From: Semisulcospira habei | Taxonomy: Eukaryota > Mollusca > Gastropoda > Semisulcospiridae | Direction: 5' to 3' | Assembly: GCA_036245525.1 (NCBI GenBank) | Contig: BTPG01000006.1 | Span: 91,964,450 to 92,028,449, forward strand | DNA: 64,000 nt | Notes under the pieces: model-generated | What the model was told of the DNA's origin: nothing | Databases searched by the model: none | What the model saw: only the letters and a program-made list of their open reading frames with translations | Program-made: the position numbers and the translations under genes | Shown: in pieces, positions 1 to 64,000 of the stretch | Layout of the letters: every line of letters begins with the position of its first letter | Numbering within the stretch: position 1 is the first letter of the stretch

Positions 1-18952
<18,952 letters not shown>

Positions 18953-19174
18953 GAGATCACCATTTCTTGACATCAGTAGTTATGCGACATCCCCCAGAGC
19001 ATTTTACTGGACTGTATTCCATACAAGCGACTGTCGACTGCCGTGATCACTCTCGCAACTGCATCAGCCTGTTCACAAAGCTTCGTGACCTTCTGCAGAC
19101 GCACCCAGCAATTGGACAAGCAAACGACATGGGTCTTCATGTGCGGGGTTCTATAAATACGATAAGAGGTGTAG

Positions 19175-19260
19175 ATCTACAAGAGGCAGAGATCTTCATG
19201 AGCCCCCGCAATTGCGGGGGGCTCATGAGGATCTGTGCCTCTTGCTGGAACCACTTCGTG
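19175..19260. mobile_element. Family B hairpin copy
   Basis: The arms CATGAGCCCCCGCAATTGCG and complement are flanked by AAGAGGCA and GCCTCTTGC. Confidence 0.7.
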
Positions 19261-19544
19261 TCCATGCTCCTTGGACGCTGAAATTACGAGTGATTTCAAA
19301 AACACAATCTAAAGTATACTCTGGCAAATAGCGTGTGTTGAAGATCTGTGTCTAGTTGAAATGCAATGACACTGGCTGAACTTGATGTGTGTTGGGGCCT
19401 CGCTTGCATGCCTGACAATACCAGTCAGGATAACTTGCTGGTTTGGTGCAGTGAACAAGAATTGTAACAAGTTTCATTCCGATGAAATAATCTGTACCAT
19501 ATAACATTACATTGCATGATCAACCCGATCAAAATTGAACACCG

Positions 19545-19640
19545 ACAAACTGCAAGAGGCATAGATCCTCATGGGCCCCCGCATTTGCGGGGGCCCAAGA
19601 GGATCTACGCCTCTTGCTGGAATCACTTTGTGTCCATGTT
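19545..19640. mobile_element. Family B hairpin copy
   Basis: The same arms as at 19175, here with GGGCCCCCGCATTTGCGGGG in the centre. Confidence 0.7.
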
Positions 19641-20194
19641 CCTTTGACGGCTGGCGTGGGATCTCTGTCGCTGAAATTACAATGACTTCCAAAACGCAAA
19701 CTGCGTCCACTGGCGGTTACAGGGTTCAACGCGAGTACTACACACCCGAGGCGATCGCGCAAAGTAATTTTGCACTTCTACCTATGGGTTATTTTCGTGT
19801 ATTTTATTTCGGGAATATTTCGCAATGATACGTGCTCTCGTTTGTATGTAAGCTTATGTAGGTTACTGCTACTACTAACAGAATGACGGTATTCTGAGCG
19901 CATTGTAAGCTTGGCGACAGATACGCTGTAATATCTTGGGCCCATTTCACACAAGTGAGCTTTGTGAATAAATTCTTCGCAAGGGCCGTGCAGTCACGTT
20001 AATTTTGTTCCCCTAAAGAAATTGTATTACGTCATTGTGACGAGTGCCTTTGACATTCTTGTTGTAAACCTACTCACCAGTTTTCATTTTTGCATATTAT
20101 ATGCACGCGGCTTCATATTCATGATTTTATTTCGACACCTTTTTTATTACGTCCAGCGGCGATGACGCAAGCGTAAAACGCGTGAATGGTCCGT

Positions 20195-20345
20195 ACGCCT
20201 GAAAGGCCCGCCGCACGCCAGTACGCGAAATGCTAACAGGGCCCAAGTCGGCCGCAGTGGGCCTGCGCACAGTCGTGCGCGGGCCCACTGCGGCCGACTT
20301 CAACCCGATGGCCTTTGCGTACTTTACGTACGCGAAACCCATCCG
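20195..20345. mobile_element. Family H GC-rich hairpin
   Basis: The arms AAGTCGGCCGCAGTGGGCC and complement surround a TGCGCAC core. The end motif GATGGCCTTTTGCGTA type is shared with 21310-21415, 56860-56930 and 57215-57318. Confidence 0.7.
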
Positions 20346-20639
20346 CTACGTGAACCTGACTACCGCAATCCATGCACACGTGAAGACATCTTCACAACGA
20401 CAGCAAGAATGGCAACGGCCTTTTGTCTCTCGTGTACAACCCATCCACATAATTAATGTGACCATGACCTTTCCAACAGGTCACTGAAATGAAGTGTTGA
20501 AGTGTCTTTAACATAAGTAAAGAGTTGGCTTTTGTATCAGCAAAATCTATGTTTGCAGTTTGTGTTCTTTTTTCTTTTTTTAAATTAACCTGTTTAATGC
20601 AACCATGCAAGGGACTAAGAAAACGTGATCGCCTTGAAG

Positions 20640-20990
20640 CTACCCTTCGATAAGTACGAATCCGATACGAATACAATCCGAAGCCGATACGGCAATGCAA
20701 TTTTCGTTTAAAAATTGCACGAACTTTTCTGTTTCGGACCCGCTTCGTATCCGGATCGTACTCGTGCTGATGGAAGCGTAGTTTAAAGCTACGATTCCAT
20801 AAACACGAGTCCGATCCGAACCCGAAGAGGTGATGCAATTTTCCTTGAAAAATTGCGTCATTTTCGTTCGAAGCCGGATGCGAATTCGTTTATCGCACTG
20901 GAGATACGTAAACACACAAACATTAAAAGGACTTTCACGATTTGTTTCTGTTTCGGACCCGCTTAGGATTCGGCGGATCGGTTTCGTACA
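20640..20990. mobile_element. Family K: arrays of inverted CGAATCCGA words
   Basis: Blocks such as AGTCCGATCCGAACCCGAAG and their inverses alternate with GTGTGTTTCC and AAAATTGCATCA motifs. The same family fills 52740-53735. Confidence 0.6.
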
Positions 20991-21251
20991 TGATTCGCCT
21001 TTAGTCAGGCGGTCTTCTTTCAGGCATGTAACTGAAGACGACCATGTGACAAGAATGGCTTCCGTATCTGCTTAGACCGGTGGTCGCCCTGCCAATTTGA
21101 CCGTATCGACCGAGGTCAGCTTGGCACCTCAGCAACTTCGGCGTGAAGCCACAGGGGGAGAAAATCGAAGTAACGACAAGAGTTCCGTGCCCCTTGACTA
21201 AGTGTCCCATTGTCGCTCCGACTCACTGCGATCCGCACTTCGGTTTTCTCT

Positions 21252-21280
21252 CCCCCCCCCCCCCCCCCCCCCCCCCCCCC
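21252..21280. repeat. Poly-C tract
   Basis: A run of about 29 C. Confidence 0.9.
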
Positions 21281-21309
21281 TGTGGTGAAGCAGATAGGAG
21301 TAATGTAGA

Positions 21310-21415
21310 CGCAACGGATATCGGCCCAAGTCGGCCGCAGCGGGTCCGCGCACGACTGTGCGCGGACCCACTGCGGCCGTCTTGGGCCCCGATAGCCTTT
21401 TGCGTAGAGGGACTC
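21310..21415. mobile_element. Family H GC-rich hairpin
   Basis: The arms GGCCCAAGTCGGCCGCAG and CTGCGGCCGTCTTGGGCC are near-perfect complements. Confidence 0.7.
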
Positions 21416-21572
21416 GCTTGAAAGAACTATACAGCTGACCCGGGCCCATAGCCTTGAAATCGGTACCGGATTTGTTTCACTTTTCCAACCCATTAAATCC
21501 TTAGGTTGTGAGTTTTTTTGTTTGTTTGTTTGTTTGTGCGTTTGTCTTATGAAGACTACATTACAGTGCAGG

Positions 21573-21668
21573 AGGCAGACTGACCATGACAGTTCAAGGG
21601 TGGTGCCAGGGCAGCTTGGCGCCAAGCTGCCCTGGCACCACCCTTGAACTGTCATGGTCAAATTTATC
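21573..21668. mobile_element. Family A hairpin, variant arms
   Basis: The arms read GACCATGACAGTTCAAGGG and GTGCCAGGGCAGCTTGGCGCC, with exact complements opposite. Both arms differ from other copies in the same places. Confidence 0.75.
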
Positions 21669-21697
21669 TCGTGTTAGCGTGTATCAGGAGTTAGTCT

Positions 21698-21699
<2 letters not shown>

Positions 21700-21748
<49 letters not shown>

Positions 21749-21761
21749 GCGTGTGCGTGTG
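21700..21761. repeat. TG microsatellite
   Basis: A TG tract ending in GTGTGC variants. Confidence 0.95.
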
Positions 21762-21827
21762 AAGAAAGGGTCATTTGAAAAATCAGACAAAGATGCGGAA
21801 GGCAAAGCCGGAACACAAAATTTAATT

Positions 21828-22038
21828 TTAACCCATTTAGCCCGGAATCCCTACAGCAAAAGACTGACTGACAATGATACTTCAAGGGTAGTGCCAGATT
21901 AGCTTGGCGCCTGAAGGTGCCAAGCTAATCTGGCACTACCCTTCAATTATGGTCAATCCATCTCCTGCAACTGGTACATAGTCTTTAGGCAACACCTCCA
22001 AAATTTGAGAAATGGGACCCTGGGGCTAAAAGGGTTAA
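21828..22038. mobile_element. Family A hairpin MITE, TTAA-bounded
   Basis: TTAACCCATTTAGCCC begins the element and GGGTTAA closes it. The central arms are AGTGCCAGATTAGCTTGGCG and complement. Confidence 0.78.
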
Positions 22039-22471
22039 AAATAACAACAAATCTCCGACCACCCTGTGTGCAAGGGGGACCGAAGTGGGACTTCGTCTAA
22101 AGAGTTGTAAACGGGTTTTTTTTTTTTAATTGGCCAAAAACCTGCGAAATGAAAACTTATTTCCAATTGTGCACGTTCAGCACGTACATATATAAAACGC
22201 GATATTCAATTTCTTACACTGAAACCCGCACACATACACACGCACGAATGCGCGGTGCACATACCAACACACATAAGCGCACGCGCGCGCACACACACAC
22301 ACACACACATACACTCGCCCGTAGACACACACACACAAACACTCGCCCGTAGAAACCTTCGACCTCCATTAAAGTCCTTAAAATTAAACGGAATAAAATT
22401 GAGCGCAAAACTCCAGAACAAAACTCAACATCAGAGGGTGATCCACCGCCGTTCCATACAGAGCTGAAGTA

Positions 22472-22612
22472 TAGTGACGTAAAACACATGAATTTCCGTT
22501 TCCCAGCAACGTTTCTTACACAGATGAAGCACAGTGACGTAAAACACATGAATTTCCGTTTCCCAGCAACGTTTCTTACACAGCTGAAGCACAGTGACGT
22601 AAAACACATGAA
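22472..22612. repeat. 60-bp tandem repeat, about 2.4 copies
   Basis: The unit contains GTGACGTAAAACACATGAAT and CCCAGCAACGTTTC. Copies are in exact 60-bp register. Confidence 0.85.
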
Positions 22613-22825
22613 TTTTGCGTTTAATTTGTCAATTTATGTGGGATAAATGTAGGTATCTGTGGCTAAAATACTGTGAATTTGGTCTATCCTCCTGTGCCCT
22701 CGGCTTCCGTGCAAGGTGGTCAATCAGGGGATTTTTATTAAGGCAGAGAAACACTGCTGCGGCTGATGTTGACAAATAGTGAGGCGCCCAAATTTAAAAT
22801 ACGAAATGAAAATAAACAAAAATGG

Positions 22826-24665
22826 CAAAGCCTTTATGACTCACGTGCATAACCGATCCACATAATTAGTCTGACCTTAGTCTTTCCAAAAGGTCACTGA
22901 ATAAGCAAGTGATCAAGTGTCATAACATAAAGCATCTGTAACAGCAAAATCCACGTTTTCTCAAAATATAATTAGTATGCAAACAATAATGGCAAAGCCC
23001 CTATGGCTCACGTGCATGAATGATCCAGTTCCAACGTAAGGGGTTTGCTTTTGTACTTGCTAAATCCTCGTTTTCTCAAAATGTATGCATTTTTCATACT
23101 TTTAGTATGCATGCATAGATAGGTCTTATCAGCTACCTTTCTCACCAAAATTTGGTTGGAAAGTTTTGCAAAAGTGCTGATAAAAGCTCAAATTCTACTT
23201 TTATTTTTACATCATTTGCCCAGCTCTTGTGACCTTTGAGCTTTCTGAGGGGTCATCCAAATCAGTATCCAAATTAGTATGCAGGAAGTCTTACCAGTAC
23301 GTATCCCTGGACGAGGGTTGGGTATGAGGTGATGAACAGTATTTGAGGAAAAAAACATCTTTTGTCAAAATATGTTTTTTTTTTAAAAATGTTTTAACCT
23401 ATTTCCTGATCTCTTGTGACCCTTGACCTTTCCGAGGCGTCATCCAAATTAGTATGCATGTGTCTTTGTACCGAGTTTGGGTTTGAAGTTGTGAATAGTA
23501 TTTGAGAAAAAAACAATTTTGTCAAAATATGACTATTATTGGACATATTTCATGATCCCCTGTGACCTTGACCTTGAGATTGATTGTACATTGCTTATCG
23601 TCCCGACAGCAACAAGGCTTTCTCAGGACGTGCCTGCACTGCTTGTGAAAAAAAAAAAAAAAAAAAACTAAACAGAACATTGAATGTATGTCGCCAGCCG
23701 GTCAAATACATTAAATAAACCTAACACATGGGGCCTAAATAAAGCTAAGACCATTTAGCAACACACATCCAATATCAAGAGCTACAGGCAGTGCAGACAG
23801 TAGGGAGAGTTTTAAAAAGGCAAATACAGGTGAATGGACCTCGGGTAGACAGAAACACATGCCCCAGAATAGAAAGAAAAACTCACCCTGTGGGGCTAAC
23901 CAGGGTGACCCTGGGAACTAAAAAGTACCTAACCCCACCCAAGTCCCCCAGGGCAGACCCGGGTGGGGGATTGACCTTGAGAGAGGTCAATGGATTTGGT
24001 ATGTTTAGAAAGGTTATGCCACAAAGTATTCTTGGGCCACGTTGATGACTGTGGCTTGAATAGTCTCCGAGAAAATGCCAAAGTTAAAGTTTACCACGGA
24101 CGACAGACGACGGCGGATGCCGTACGCCAGACCGGACGGACGACGGACAGACAAGCACTGGTCTAGAACATAGACTCACTGTTGCTTCACACGTGAGCCC
24201 AAAATGGTCTGATCATCGAGTTTGACTGAAATGCTGATGAAAACTAAAAGAAATCGGCATTTTTCACACAAGTTACCCTTCAATTTTTGATGAGTCATCA
24301 AAATTAGTATGCATAGAAATGTCTTACCGTCATGTATCTCTGTACCAAGTTTGGACTTGAAGTTGAAAATAGTATTTCAGAAAAACCAACTTTTGTCAAA
24401 ATATGGCTAATTTTTACCTATTTCTGCCCCCCACCCACCCACCCCTCCCCCTTGCGACCTTGATCCTGGCCGTCATTGAATTTGATATGCTGAAAAAGGT
24501 CTTGCAAAAAAGTATACTTGAGCCAAGGTGGAAAACTGTGGCTTGAATAGTCTTCGAGAAAATGCCAAACGTTAAAGCTTACCACGGACAACGGCGTACG
24601 GACGATGGACGGACGACCACTGACCCAGAACATACTCACTTTTGCTATCGCACTTGAGTCAAAAA
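22826..24665. mobile_element. Family D long non-autonomous element(s) with nested repeat
   Basis: They start with AAAGCCTTTATGACTCACGTG and end with GCACTTGAGTC-type sequence after two GGACGACGGACGG boxes. Inside are repeated blocks with AAATTAGTATGCAT, TTTGGGTTTGAAGTTGTGAA and TTTGTCAAAATATG. A family E sequence (23578-23921) is embedded. No coding frame is seen. Confidence 0.6.
23578..23921. repeat. Family E dispersed repeat
   Basis: Begins GATTGTACATTGCTTATCG and runs to CCCTGGGAACTAAAAA. A close copy is at 48292-48627 and an inverted end fragment at about 28573-28628. Confidence 0.8.
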
Positions 24666-25269
24666 GAGTAGTGCGCTGGTGCTTTTTATGAATTATCCCT
24701 GGCTTTAACCCTTCCAACCTTACCAAATCGAAGCCAGAAAGAAGAAATACTCATCATTACCTGAGCATGCGCCATTTGCTATTCTTTGGAATATTCATGA
24801 GGTGAATGTCACAACAAGCTTTCGTTTTGTGACTCACGAATGGATAGCGTGGCTAAGCTGATTTAGAGGACGTTATTTTGAGTTTCACGTCACTGCAGGC
24901 CACGAATCCAAGAGAAAGGACGCATTTTGGAAAAATAAAAAATGTTGCCGGTCAAGGCGACCACAACAGGCCTCGCTTTCGCTCGCTTATTTAAGAATAA
25001 TCAACTACGGCTAAGTCACCAAAGCAGACGAGAAACATTGGTTTCTCTGTATATTTTACTTCTTGCAGTAAAATAGTTCACGATATAGAAACACAAGCAC
25101 CATCTGGGGACAACAAACTAGGCGAGATGAAAAATAGCAAAGCGCGTCACCGATTCTCACGGTCACCATCACTGGCGTCCGCTTCCGGAGTGTGATGTAC
25201 CCTACCACCTACCAAGCAGCCGTACAGTCTCATTGTGCAGTGGCTGGCCAATAGACGAATTACTACTAG

Positions 25270-25335
25270 ATCAAAACCCGGACAAACATGCAATCGCATG
25301 TTTGTCTGATTGCATGTTTGTCCGGGCTTTTAATC
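25270..25335. repeat. Short hairpin, ACAAACATGCAATC arms
   Basis: CCCGGACAAACATGCAATC faces GATTGCATGTTTGTCCGGG. Confidence 0.7.
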
Positions 25336-25521
25336 CGCTGTTCATGTCAGAAGACACGCAGTCGTTGACCTATTTCTGATTTCCGGAAATCGTCAGTTTG
25401 GAGCATAATTACACACCAGTCCGCAGAATACACACGATGACATCAACACTAGCTTCTCCCACGGTTACCGGGGCTAACGCTAAGTCCCAAGACAGGCAGA
25501 CCCAGGAGCGCAATGCCTTCT

Positions 25522-59022
<33,501 letters not shown>

Positions 59023-59068
59023 CTTGCCGCCAGTGCCTTCCCCGGAATCCATTGAGCGTGACTTGACG

Positions 59069-59121
59069 TGCGTGGCGTCAAGGTGCCCGGACCCTTGCGT
59101 GACGTCAAGGTGCCCGGACCC
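59069..59121 (-). promoter_or_regulatory. GC-rich direct repeat with a CRE palindrome
   Basis: TGACGTCA (59100-59107) lies within a twice-repeated unit ending AAGGTGCCCGGACCC, about 80 bp upstream of the candidate start codon at 59022. CREB/ATF-type factors bind this palindrome. Promoter role is inferred from position only. Confidence 0.35.
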
Positions 59122-59698
59122 GGGACTCTTGCTGCTGCTGGCGCGCTCATGCATCTCTCACAGTTCACCTGACGCTATGCTGACGGACAGAAATGCAGTG
59201 CAATTGGAAACACGACGTCACATGCGTCATCAAAGTCAAGATGACGACACGTTCACTGTTCCTAACCATAATATCGTTTTACCGAGCACCCAAACCCTCT
59301 TTCAATCTGCCGTTTTAAGGTCCGGAGGGTTTTCGCTTTGTTGTTTGATGTTGATCTCGGGATCTTCAGATGCCATAGCTCTTTGCTTACTAAGTTATTT
59401 TTCTGCCTTATGTACTCTGCCAATAAGGAGTCCATTTCAAAGTAAACGTCAACTTGTAACACGTTCAGCGCTAAAAATAGCCAAGCGGCACGCGCACTGC
59501 AAGCGAACCTTGGCTGGGCGGATCTCGCCGGCGATAGCAGTCTAAGCGGCTGTAGTCGGAATCCGTAGGAAAAGAGTTAAGAATGTTAAGACAATAAGAC
59601 CTGAGGCCACGATTCCCAAACTTGGCAGTTGTCCTCTGAAGGCTATTATATATGGTCATAGCAGTTTACAAGACAAATAGACCATACTAGCTGGGTGG

Positions 59699-59901
59699 TT
59701 AAGCCTTACCGTGAGACTTGTTTCTGAACTCTTTGCTCTTTCAACGACTAAAAGCCCCAACCGTGCAAGGAACAGGGATACACATTGGTCTCAGCAAGAG
59801 GCATAGATCCTCATGGGCCCCCGCAATCGCGGGGGCTCACAAGGATCTATGTCTCTTGCAGTTGGATTGTGTTCACTGTTTCTCTGCAGCATAGGGGTTA
59901 A
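59699..59901. mobile_element. Family B hairpin MITE, TTAA-bounded
   Basis: The left end is TTAAGCCTTACCG and the right end GCATAGGGGTTAA. The central arms are CATAGATCCTCATGGGCCCC and its near complement. Confidence 0.75.
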
Positions 59902-60229
59902 AAAAAAAACCTCCCCCGCCCTCCCCTCTCCACCCCCGTGTGAGGAACACCAGTTCAGACAAGACCAGAAAGCGACTCGTGTCCTCATCCCGTAACGAAC
60001 TGACCCTGCTGTGTCATGGGAAGAATAGCAGCTATTGGTGCGGCGCGCCTTGAATGAGCTGCTCGAATCATAGGAATTCCTGTCGGCATGGAACGTGCGT
60101 GTGTGTACGACTAGGTAAGCTGTCTGGTCGAACACTATGACTGTGCAGGAAGTTCGGATGCCATGGGGACAGTTGCTGAGTGCGCTTAAATCCTGTGCAG
60201 GTCGCAAAGATATTGTGCAGCACCATGGG

Positions 60230-60372
60230 CCAGTTGCATGAGTGAGCTTAGTCCTGCGCCAGCCACTACGCAAAGTTTTCTGCTATATATGCGCCAGCCA
60301 CTAAGCAAGGTGCTCCGCTATATAGCGGAGCACCCTGCTTAGTGGCTGACGCAGGATCGGCTAAGCTCACTC
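60230..60372. mobile_element. Family C hairpin, with partial duplication
   Basis: TTGCATGAGTGAGCTTAGTC opens it and GGCTAAGCTCACTCAAGCA closes it. The core is GGTGCTCCGCTATATAGCGG. The left arm is partly repeated at 60242-60290. Confidence 0.78.
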
Positions 60373-60407
60373 AAGCAAATAAACACTTGAATAGTGACGC
60401 GTAGAAT

Positions 60408-60621
60408 TTAACCCCTTCATTGCCAGTTGACGAGCACTCTTTTACTGCAATCTTCGTTACTGCAACGCGAAAGAGCCCCGGCCGTCCAGAAACCTGGATT
60501 CAAAGTAGTCTATGCAAGAGGCATAGATCCTCATGAGCCCCCGCGACTGCGGGTGCTCATGGGGATCTATGTCTCTTGCAGATGGATCGTGTTCACCTTT
60601 TCTCAGCAGGGAAAGGGTTAA
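60408..60621. mobile_element. Family B hairpin MITE, TTAA-bounded, full copy
   Basis: TTAACCCCTTCATTGCC and, inverted at the right, TTAACCCTTTCCCTGC. The central arms are AGAGGCATAGATCCTCATGA with complement. The best full copy of the family here. Confidence 0.8.
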
Positions 60622-60754
60622 GTTCACTAAGGCCACTGCGGCGAGTTGTCATAATCTGTCGATCGTCGCGTGGCAATAGTTGCGCAGGACAAAAGCAGAT
60701 ATCTCAAGCTTTGAAGTACTAGCTCTCCTGAAGCGATCATCATCACACGCGGCG

Positions 60755-60757
<3 letters not shown>

Positions 60758-60839
<82 letters not shown>

Positions 60840-60859
60840 GATACGACTAAAATATAATG

Positions 60860-60920
<61 letters not shown>
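60758..60920. repeat. GA then CT microsatellites
   Basis: A GA tract (60758-60836) and a CT tract (60870-60920) face each other across 33 bp with a poly-C run, making a large imperfect inverted repeat. Confidence 0.93.
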
Positions 60921-60923
<3 letters not shown>

Positions 60924-61383
60924 ATTTAATCGCCCCACAGAACCTCTCTCCGAGAGCGCAGGGTACTAGGCTATTATCTCTCTTTCTGCATTCGCGCACG
61001 CACACGTACAACATGACTTTATTCTCGTAATATACTCACAGGCAATACAAACGCGAAATGTGTCGGTAACTGAATGTACCCGCATGTACCCCCATCCATA
61101 CAACAATGCAATTATTTTTGTTGTTTACTTTACATGTTTAGCCTACGGTCTACCTGCACACACGTGTTTCTTAAGAGTTATCGCCCTTCGCTGCCTTGGG
61201 AAACACAGGGTTCCCCTTGTCACGGAGAAAATAAGCAAAACTGGATTTACTGTGACAGGCAAGTTTCCAGTGAGACGTGGCAACACGCGTGTCTTGTGGA
61301 CTGCTTATAATGTTCTGGCTTCAAAAGAAATTTGAATCGTAACATCCACTAGAGACATAGAACTTCCAGGGCACATAACTGCC

Positions 61384-61611
61384 TTAACCCATTCAACCTG
61401 GCCCTGACGCACTACAGCAGGAGATGCCGGGTCGACCATGACTATGATAATTCAAGGGTAGTGCCAGATTAGCTTGGCGCCGACAGGCGCCAAGCTAATC
61501 TGGCACTACCCTTGAATTATCATGGTCGATCCATCTTCTGCAACTAGTGCATAGTCACTAGATGACGCCTCCAAAATTTGGGAAATACGGACGTCGGGCT
61601 GAATGAGTTAA
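61384..61611. mobile_element. Family A hairpin MITE, TTAA-bounded, full copy
   Basis: The left end is TTAACCCATTCAACC and the right GGGCTGAATGAGTTAA. The arms are GTGCCAGATTAGCTTGGCGC and complement, with GACA in the loop. Confidence 0.82.
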
Positions 61612-61963
61612 TAAATCAGATTTTCTGCAAAGTGAATTACTTTCAAGTCATTATTATGCTCCAGTGGTTGACAAAGTGATGAGGAACACACCCATATCCA
61701 TTTGATCAGGTAAATATGGCCGCTATAACATAACAATAAACAACTGTTCGTTTATCGTGTTTGTGATTAGGTCTACATAGGAGCTCTCGATACCCTGTCT
61801 TAAAATAGACAACGGAAAATACCTGTTCAAACGCCGGCGCGACGCCCGCAACACTAGGCGTAGACGTTTTCGATAGGCGGTGCACACTTATAGTAATAGA
61901 CTTATGGCGACAAGCCGATCAATTGGCCTATTCAAATGTCGATGGGTCGGTCGGTCAGGCCAA

Positions 61964-61964
<1 letters not shown>

Positions 61965-62049
<85 letters not shown>
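61965..62049. repeat. TG microsatellite
   Basis: A pure TG tract of about 85 bp followed by GTGAGTGCGTGCGCG variants. Confidence 0.95.
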
Positions 62050-62053
<4 letters not shown>

Positions 62054-63214
62054 GAGTGAGTGCGTGCGCGTGCGCGTGCGTGCGTGTCCTGGTTGTTTTT
62101 GTGGGTTTTTCAAGCCACAGGATGCACTTTCTGTGAACGGTATTTCAGTAACGGGTCACAGAGTGGTGACTGTGGGACTATTGGGCGCAACAAACACGGT
62201 CACTGCCGGATTGACTGTTGAACTATAGTGCCTTGTACACAGTCGACTTGTGAATGTAGGGTTGGTCCGGAAGCCTTTCAGGAAGTTTGCTGCGTGCCGA
62301 CCGACACTGGCTGTATAAGATAGGGCCAGGCTGCTTGGCCGCCGCTAACACTGATGAAACAAAGGCCTCCATTTAACTGTCTTTCAGTCACCATCGTACA
62401 GCCCCTACCCGCTACAAGATGCTAAATTGCTCAAGAGCCCAAGAAATCCGGCTGCTGGCCCCAGTTGCACGCGTGGGATGAAATCCTGCGCTAGCTACTA
62501 AGCAAGGTGCTCCGCCGCTATAGGTTAGTCGTTAGCGCAGGAGTTAGGTTTGTCTCAACTCCTGCTCATGAGAACGCAAACTTCCTATTGACGATAGAAA
62601 TGCATGACTCCGCGTCAGTCTTCTGATTGCCTGTGTCTGTGCGCATCTGACGGAGAATTCAGACTTTGGGGGTCTGACCCTTTGGCCGATTTAATGCGTC
62701 AGTCCACTCGCTCTCAATATTCTGTTTGTTTCTGCCTAGCGTAATGAACGGGATGTTCTGCTCAGCAGATCCTGTCTCAGTCATCGGTGTTGTGACCAGT
62801 CAGCCGAGTGTCAGTGAATACGGTGACGGGTTGTTGTGTCAGTGGTTAGTGGTTATTTTCTCATCAGTACACAGCGATCTGCTTGTGACATGCAAATAAT
62901 GTAAATATTTTTTTAACTGTTCACACCGAAAAGCGATACTTTGATTTCCGGTTGTGTCCTGGCACGAACTAAACAAGGCTGATCACTTTGGCCTTGTAAA
63001 GAATTTCTGTGTCAAAGACCTCTGTGTAGCGAAAGGGGAAGTTATTCAAGTTCGGCCAATATTGGCCAAGCTTTGGTAAATCGCTGAGAGATTTCCAGTC
63101 CAACTCAGTGGACTCCTAATGATCGAGCTGGTGTTTTTTGTAGAAGATCAAGAACCTTGGCTGGAGCCTCCACGTTACTGTGTGTGTAATACGTGATAGA
63201 TCGGTGATACGACC
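62050..63214. other. Region before the claudin-like exon
   Basis: A degenerate family C hairpin lies at 62463-62560. The rest shows no coding or repeat signal I can name. The last few hundred bases are presumably promoter and 5' untranslated sequence of the gene starting at 63215. Confidence 0.4.
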
Positions 63215-63419
63215 ATGAAAATTAACCCAGTGAGCGTGGCGGCTTTCGTGCTGACGGTGGTGGCCGTGGTGATGGTGCTGCTGGGCTTCGCCTTGCCCCG
63301 CTGGTACGTGCTGATTGCGTGGAGCGGTCAAGCCACGTGGTACGGACTGTGGTGGAGGGAGAGATGTGACGACGACGGCTGCACCACGGACTCCACCACG
63401 GAGCTGGTCGGGGGGCGGG
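63215..63419 (+). CDS. Claudin/PMP22-type four-TM gene, first coding exon (partial gene)
   Basis: ATG 63215 has A at -3. The exon encodes a short MKINPVS cytoplasmic start, TM1 (VAAFVLTVVAVVMVLLGFAL), then PRWYVLIAW and TWYGLWWRERC, with a further Cys in DDDGC. W...GLW..C...C in the first extracellular loop is the hallmark of claudins and PMP22/EMP proteins. The donor is placed at GCGGG|GTAGGC after 63419 (phase 1); GAGCTG|GTCGGG at 63406 (phase 0) is an alternative. Later exons with TM2-TM4 lie right of the window. Reading on in frame reaches a stop at about 63467. Junction or membrane-organising role is inferred from the family. Confidence 0.75.
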
Positions 63420-63560
63420 GTAGGCTTTTTGATCACACCTCTCTCTTGTTATTAAGTCAGCAGAGGTAACCTATATCTTATCAACTTTTCTATCGCGGGC
63501 TTACCCATGGAGGGCCAGATACTCCAGGGCCCCCAGCAGCCATTCGGACTGACATTCAAG

Positions 63561-63658
63561 TTAACCCTTTGCGTGTCGGTAGCAGGTTTTTGTCGCGATG
63601 ATTCTCATAATAGGGAATCATCGCGACAAAACCCTGCTACCGACATGCAAATGGTTAA
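63561..63658. mobile_element. TTAA-bounded 98-bp palindrome (family L)
   Basis: Almost the whole element is one hairpin: TTAACCC, GTCGGTAGCAGG, TTTGTCGCGATGATTC and complements, closing GGTTAA. It lies just downstream of the claudin-like exon, in its first intron. Confidence 0.75.
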
Positions 63659-64000
63659 ATATCGAGGCTCTATTTGTTTCCGGTAGCCCGAACAATTTTG
63701 TAGTTTGCAATGTGAAATCTGCATTCGCCATCGGGGCCCCAGGAACATGACTGCTTCGCCCGTCTAATAAAAAAATCTACTCAGATTTGGCGACGGTCGA
63801 GTGGATTTGGTTCTCCCTGCATAACGCTGGGTGTGTTTTTTGTGATACAAAGGTTTCAAGCTATAAGAAACCCCGACAGTGTTAAAAGACAAACACTTGC
63901 TTCCTGAACCTTCAGTCATGCATAATGAACACGTGCGTCAATGAACTTGGCAACAATAACAACAAAAACCACGTAAATTGTGAGGAGCAGGGGTGATGCC

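Overview
This window looks like nuclear DNA of a mollusc, most likely a marine gastropod. The basis is one gene: a 10-exon plus-strand gene coding for a Thr/Pro-rich repeat region, chitin-binding (peritrophin-like) domains and a laminin-G-like domain. That order is characteristic of Pif/BMSP-type shell matrix proteins. Long introns, GT-AG splice sites, many dinucleotide microsatellites and dense non-autonomous transposons fit a molluscan genome. The species cannot be told from the sequence alone. Layout: (1) 1-18952 holds the 3' part of the Pif-like gene (+). Its 5' end, where the family carries von Willebrand A domains, lies off the left edge. All ten exons join in frame, giving about 1,540 residues in the window. 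The intron between exons 6 and 7 carries a very young LTR retrotransposon (9687-14513, antisense to the gene) that keeps gag and part of an env-like gene but no pol. (2) 18953-25521 is intergenic and full of hairpin repeats, long tandem-repeat elements and microsatellites. (3) 25522-59022 is spanned by a minus-strand gene for a four-transmembrane protein of the PMP22/claudin type, about 285 residues in five exons. Its introns hold two solo LTRs, a 1.2 kb hAT-like element, a SINE with perfect target duplication, a Tc1/mariner fragment, a damaged tyrosine-recombinase (Crypton-like) gene, a 5'-truncated LINE, a second LINE 3' end, and many copies of hairpin MITEs. (4) 59023-63214 is repeats. (5) 63215-63419 is the first coding exon of a second claudin/PMP22-type gene (+), which runs off the right edge. 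Three host genes are therefore visible, one of them complete, and the rest is mobile-element strata. The most striking general feature is the number of unrelated short elements that are near-perfect hairpins, several bounded by TTAA. In the largest family the two arms differ between copies but match each other within each copy. One copy interrupts another repeat exactly at a TTAA, which gives the target duplication directly. Two dinucleotide tracts also abut splice sites of host genes. No bacterial-type genes, CRISPR arrays, rRNA genes or intact tRNA genes were seen. Exon models rest on splice consensus, phase agreement and domain logic read by eye; no alignment or transcript evidence was available.
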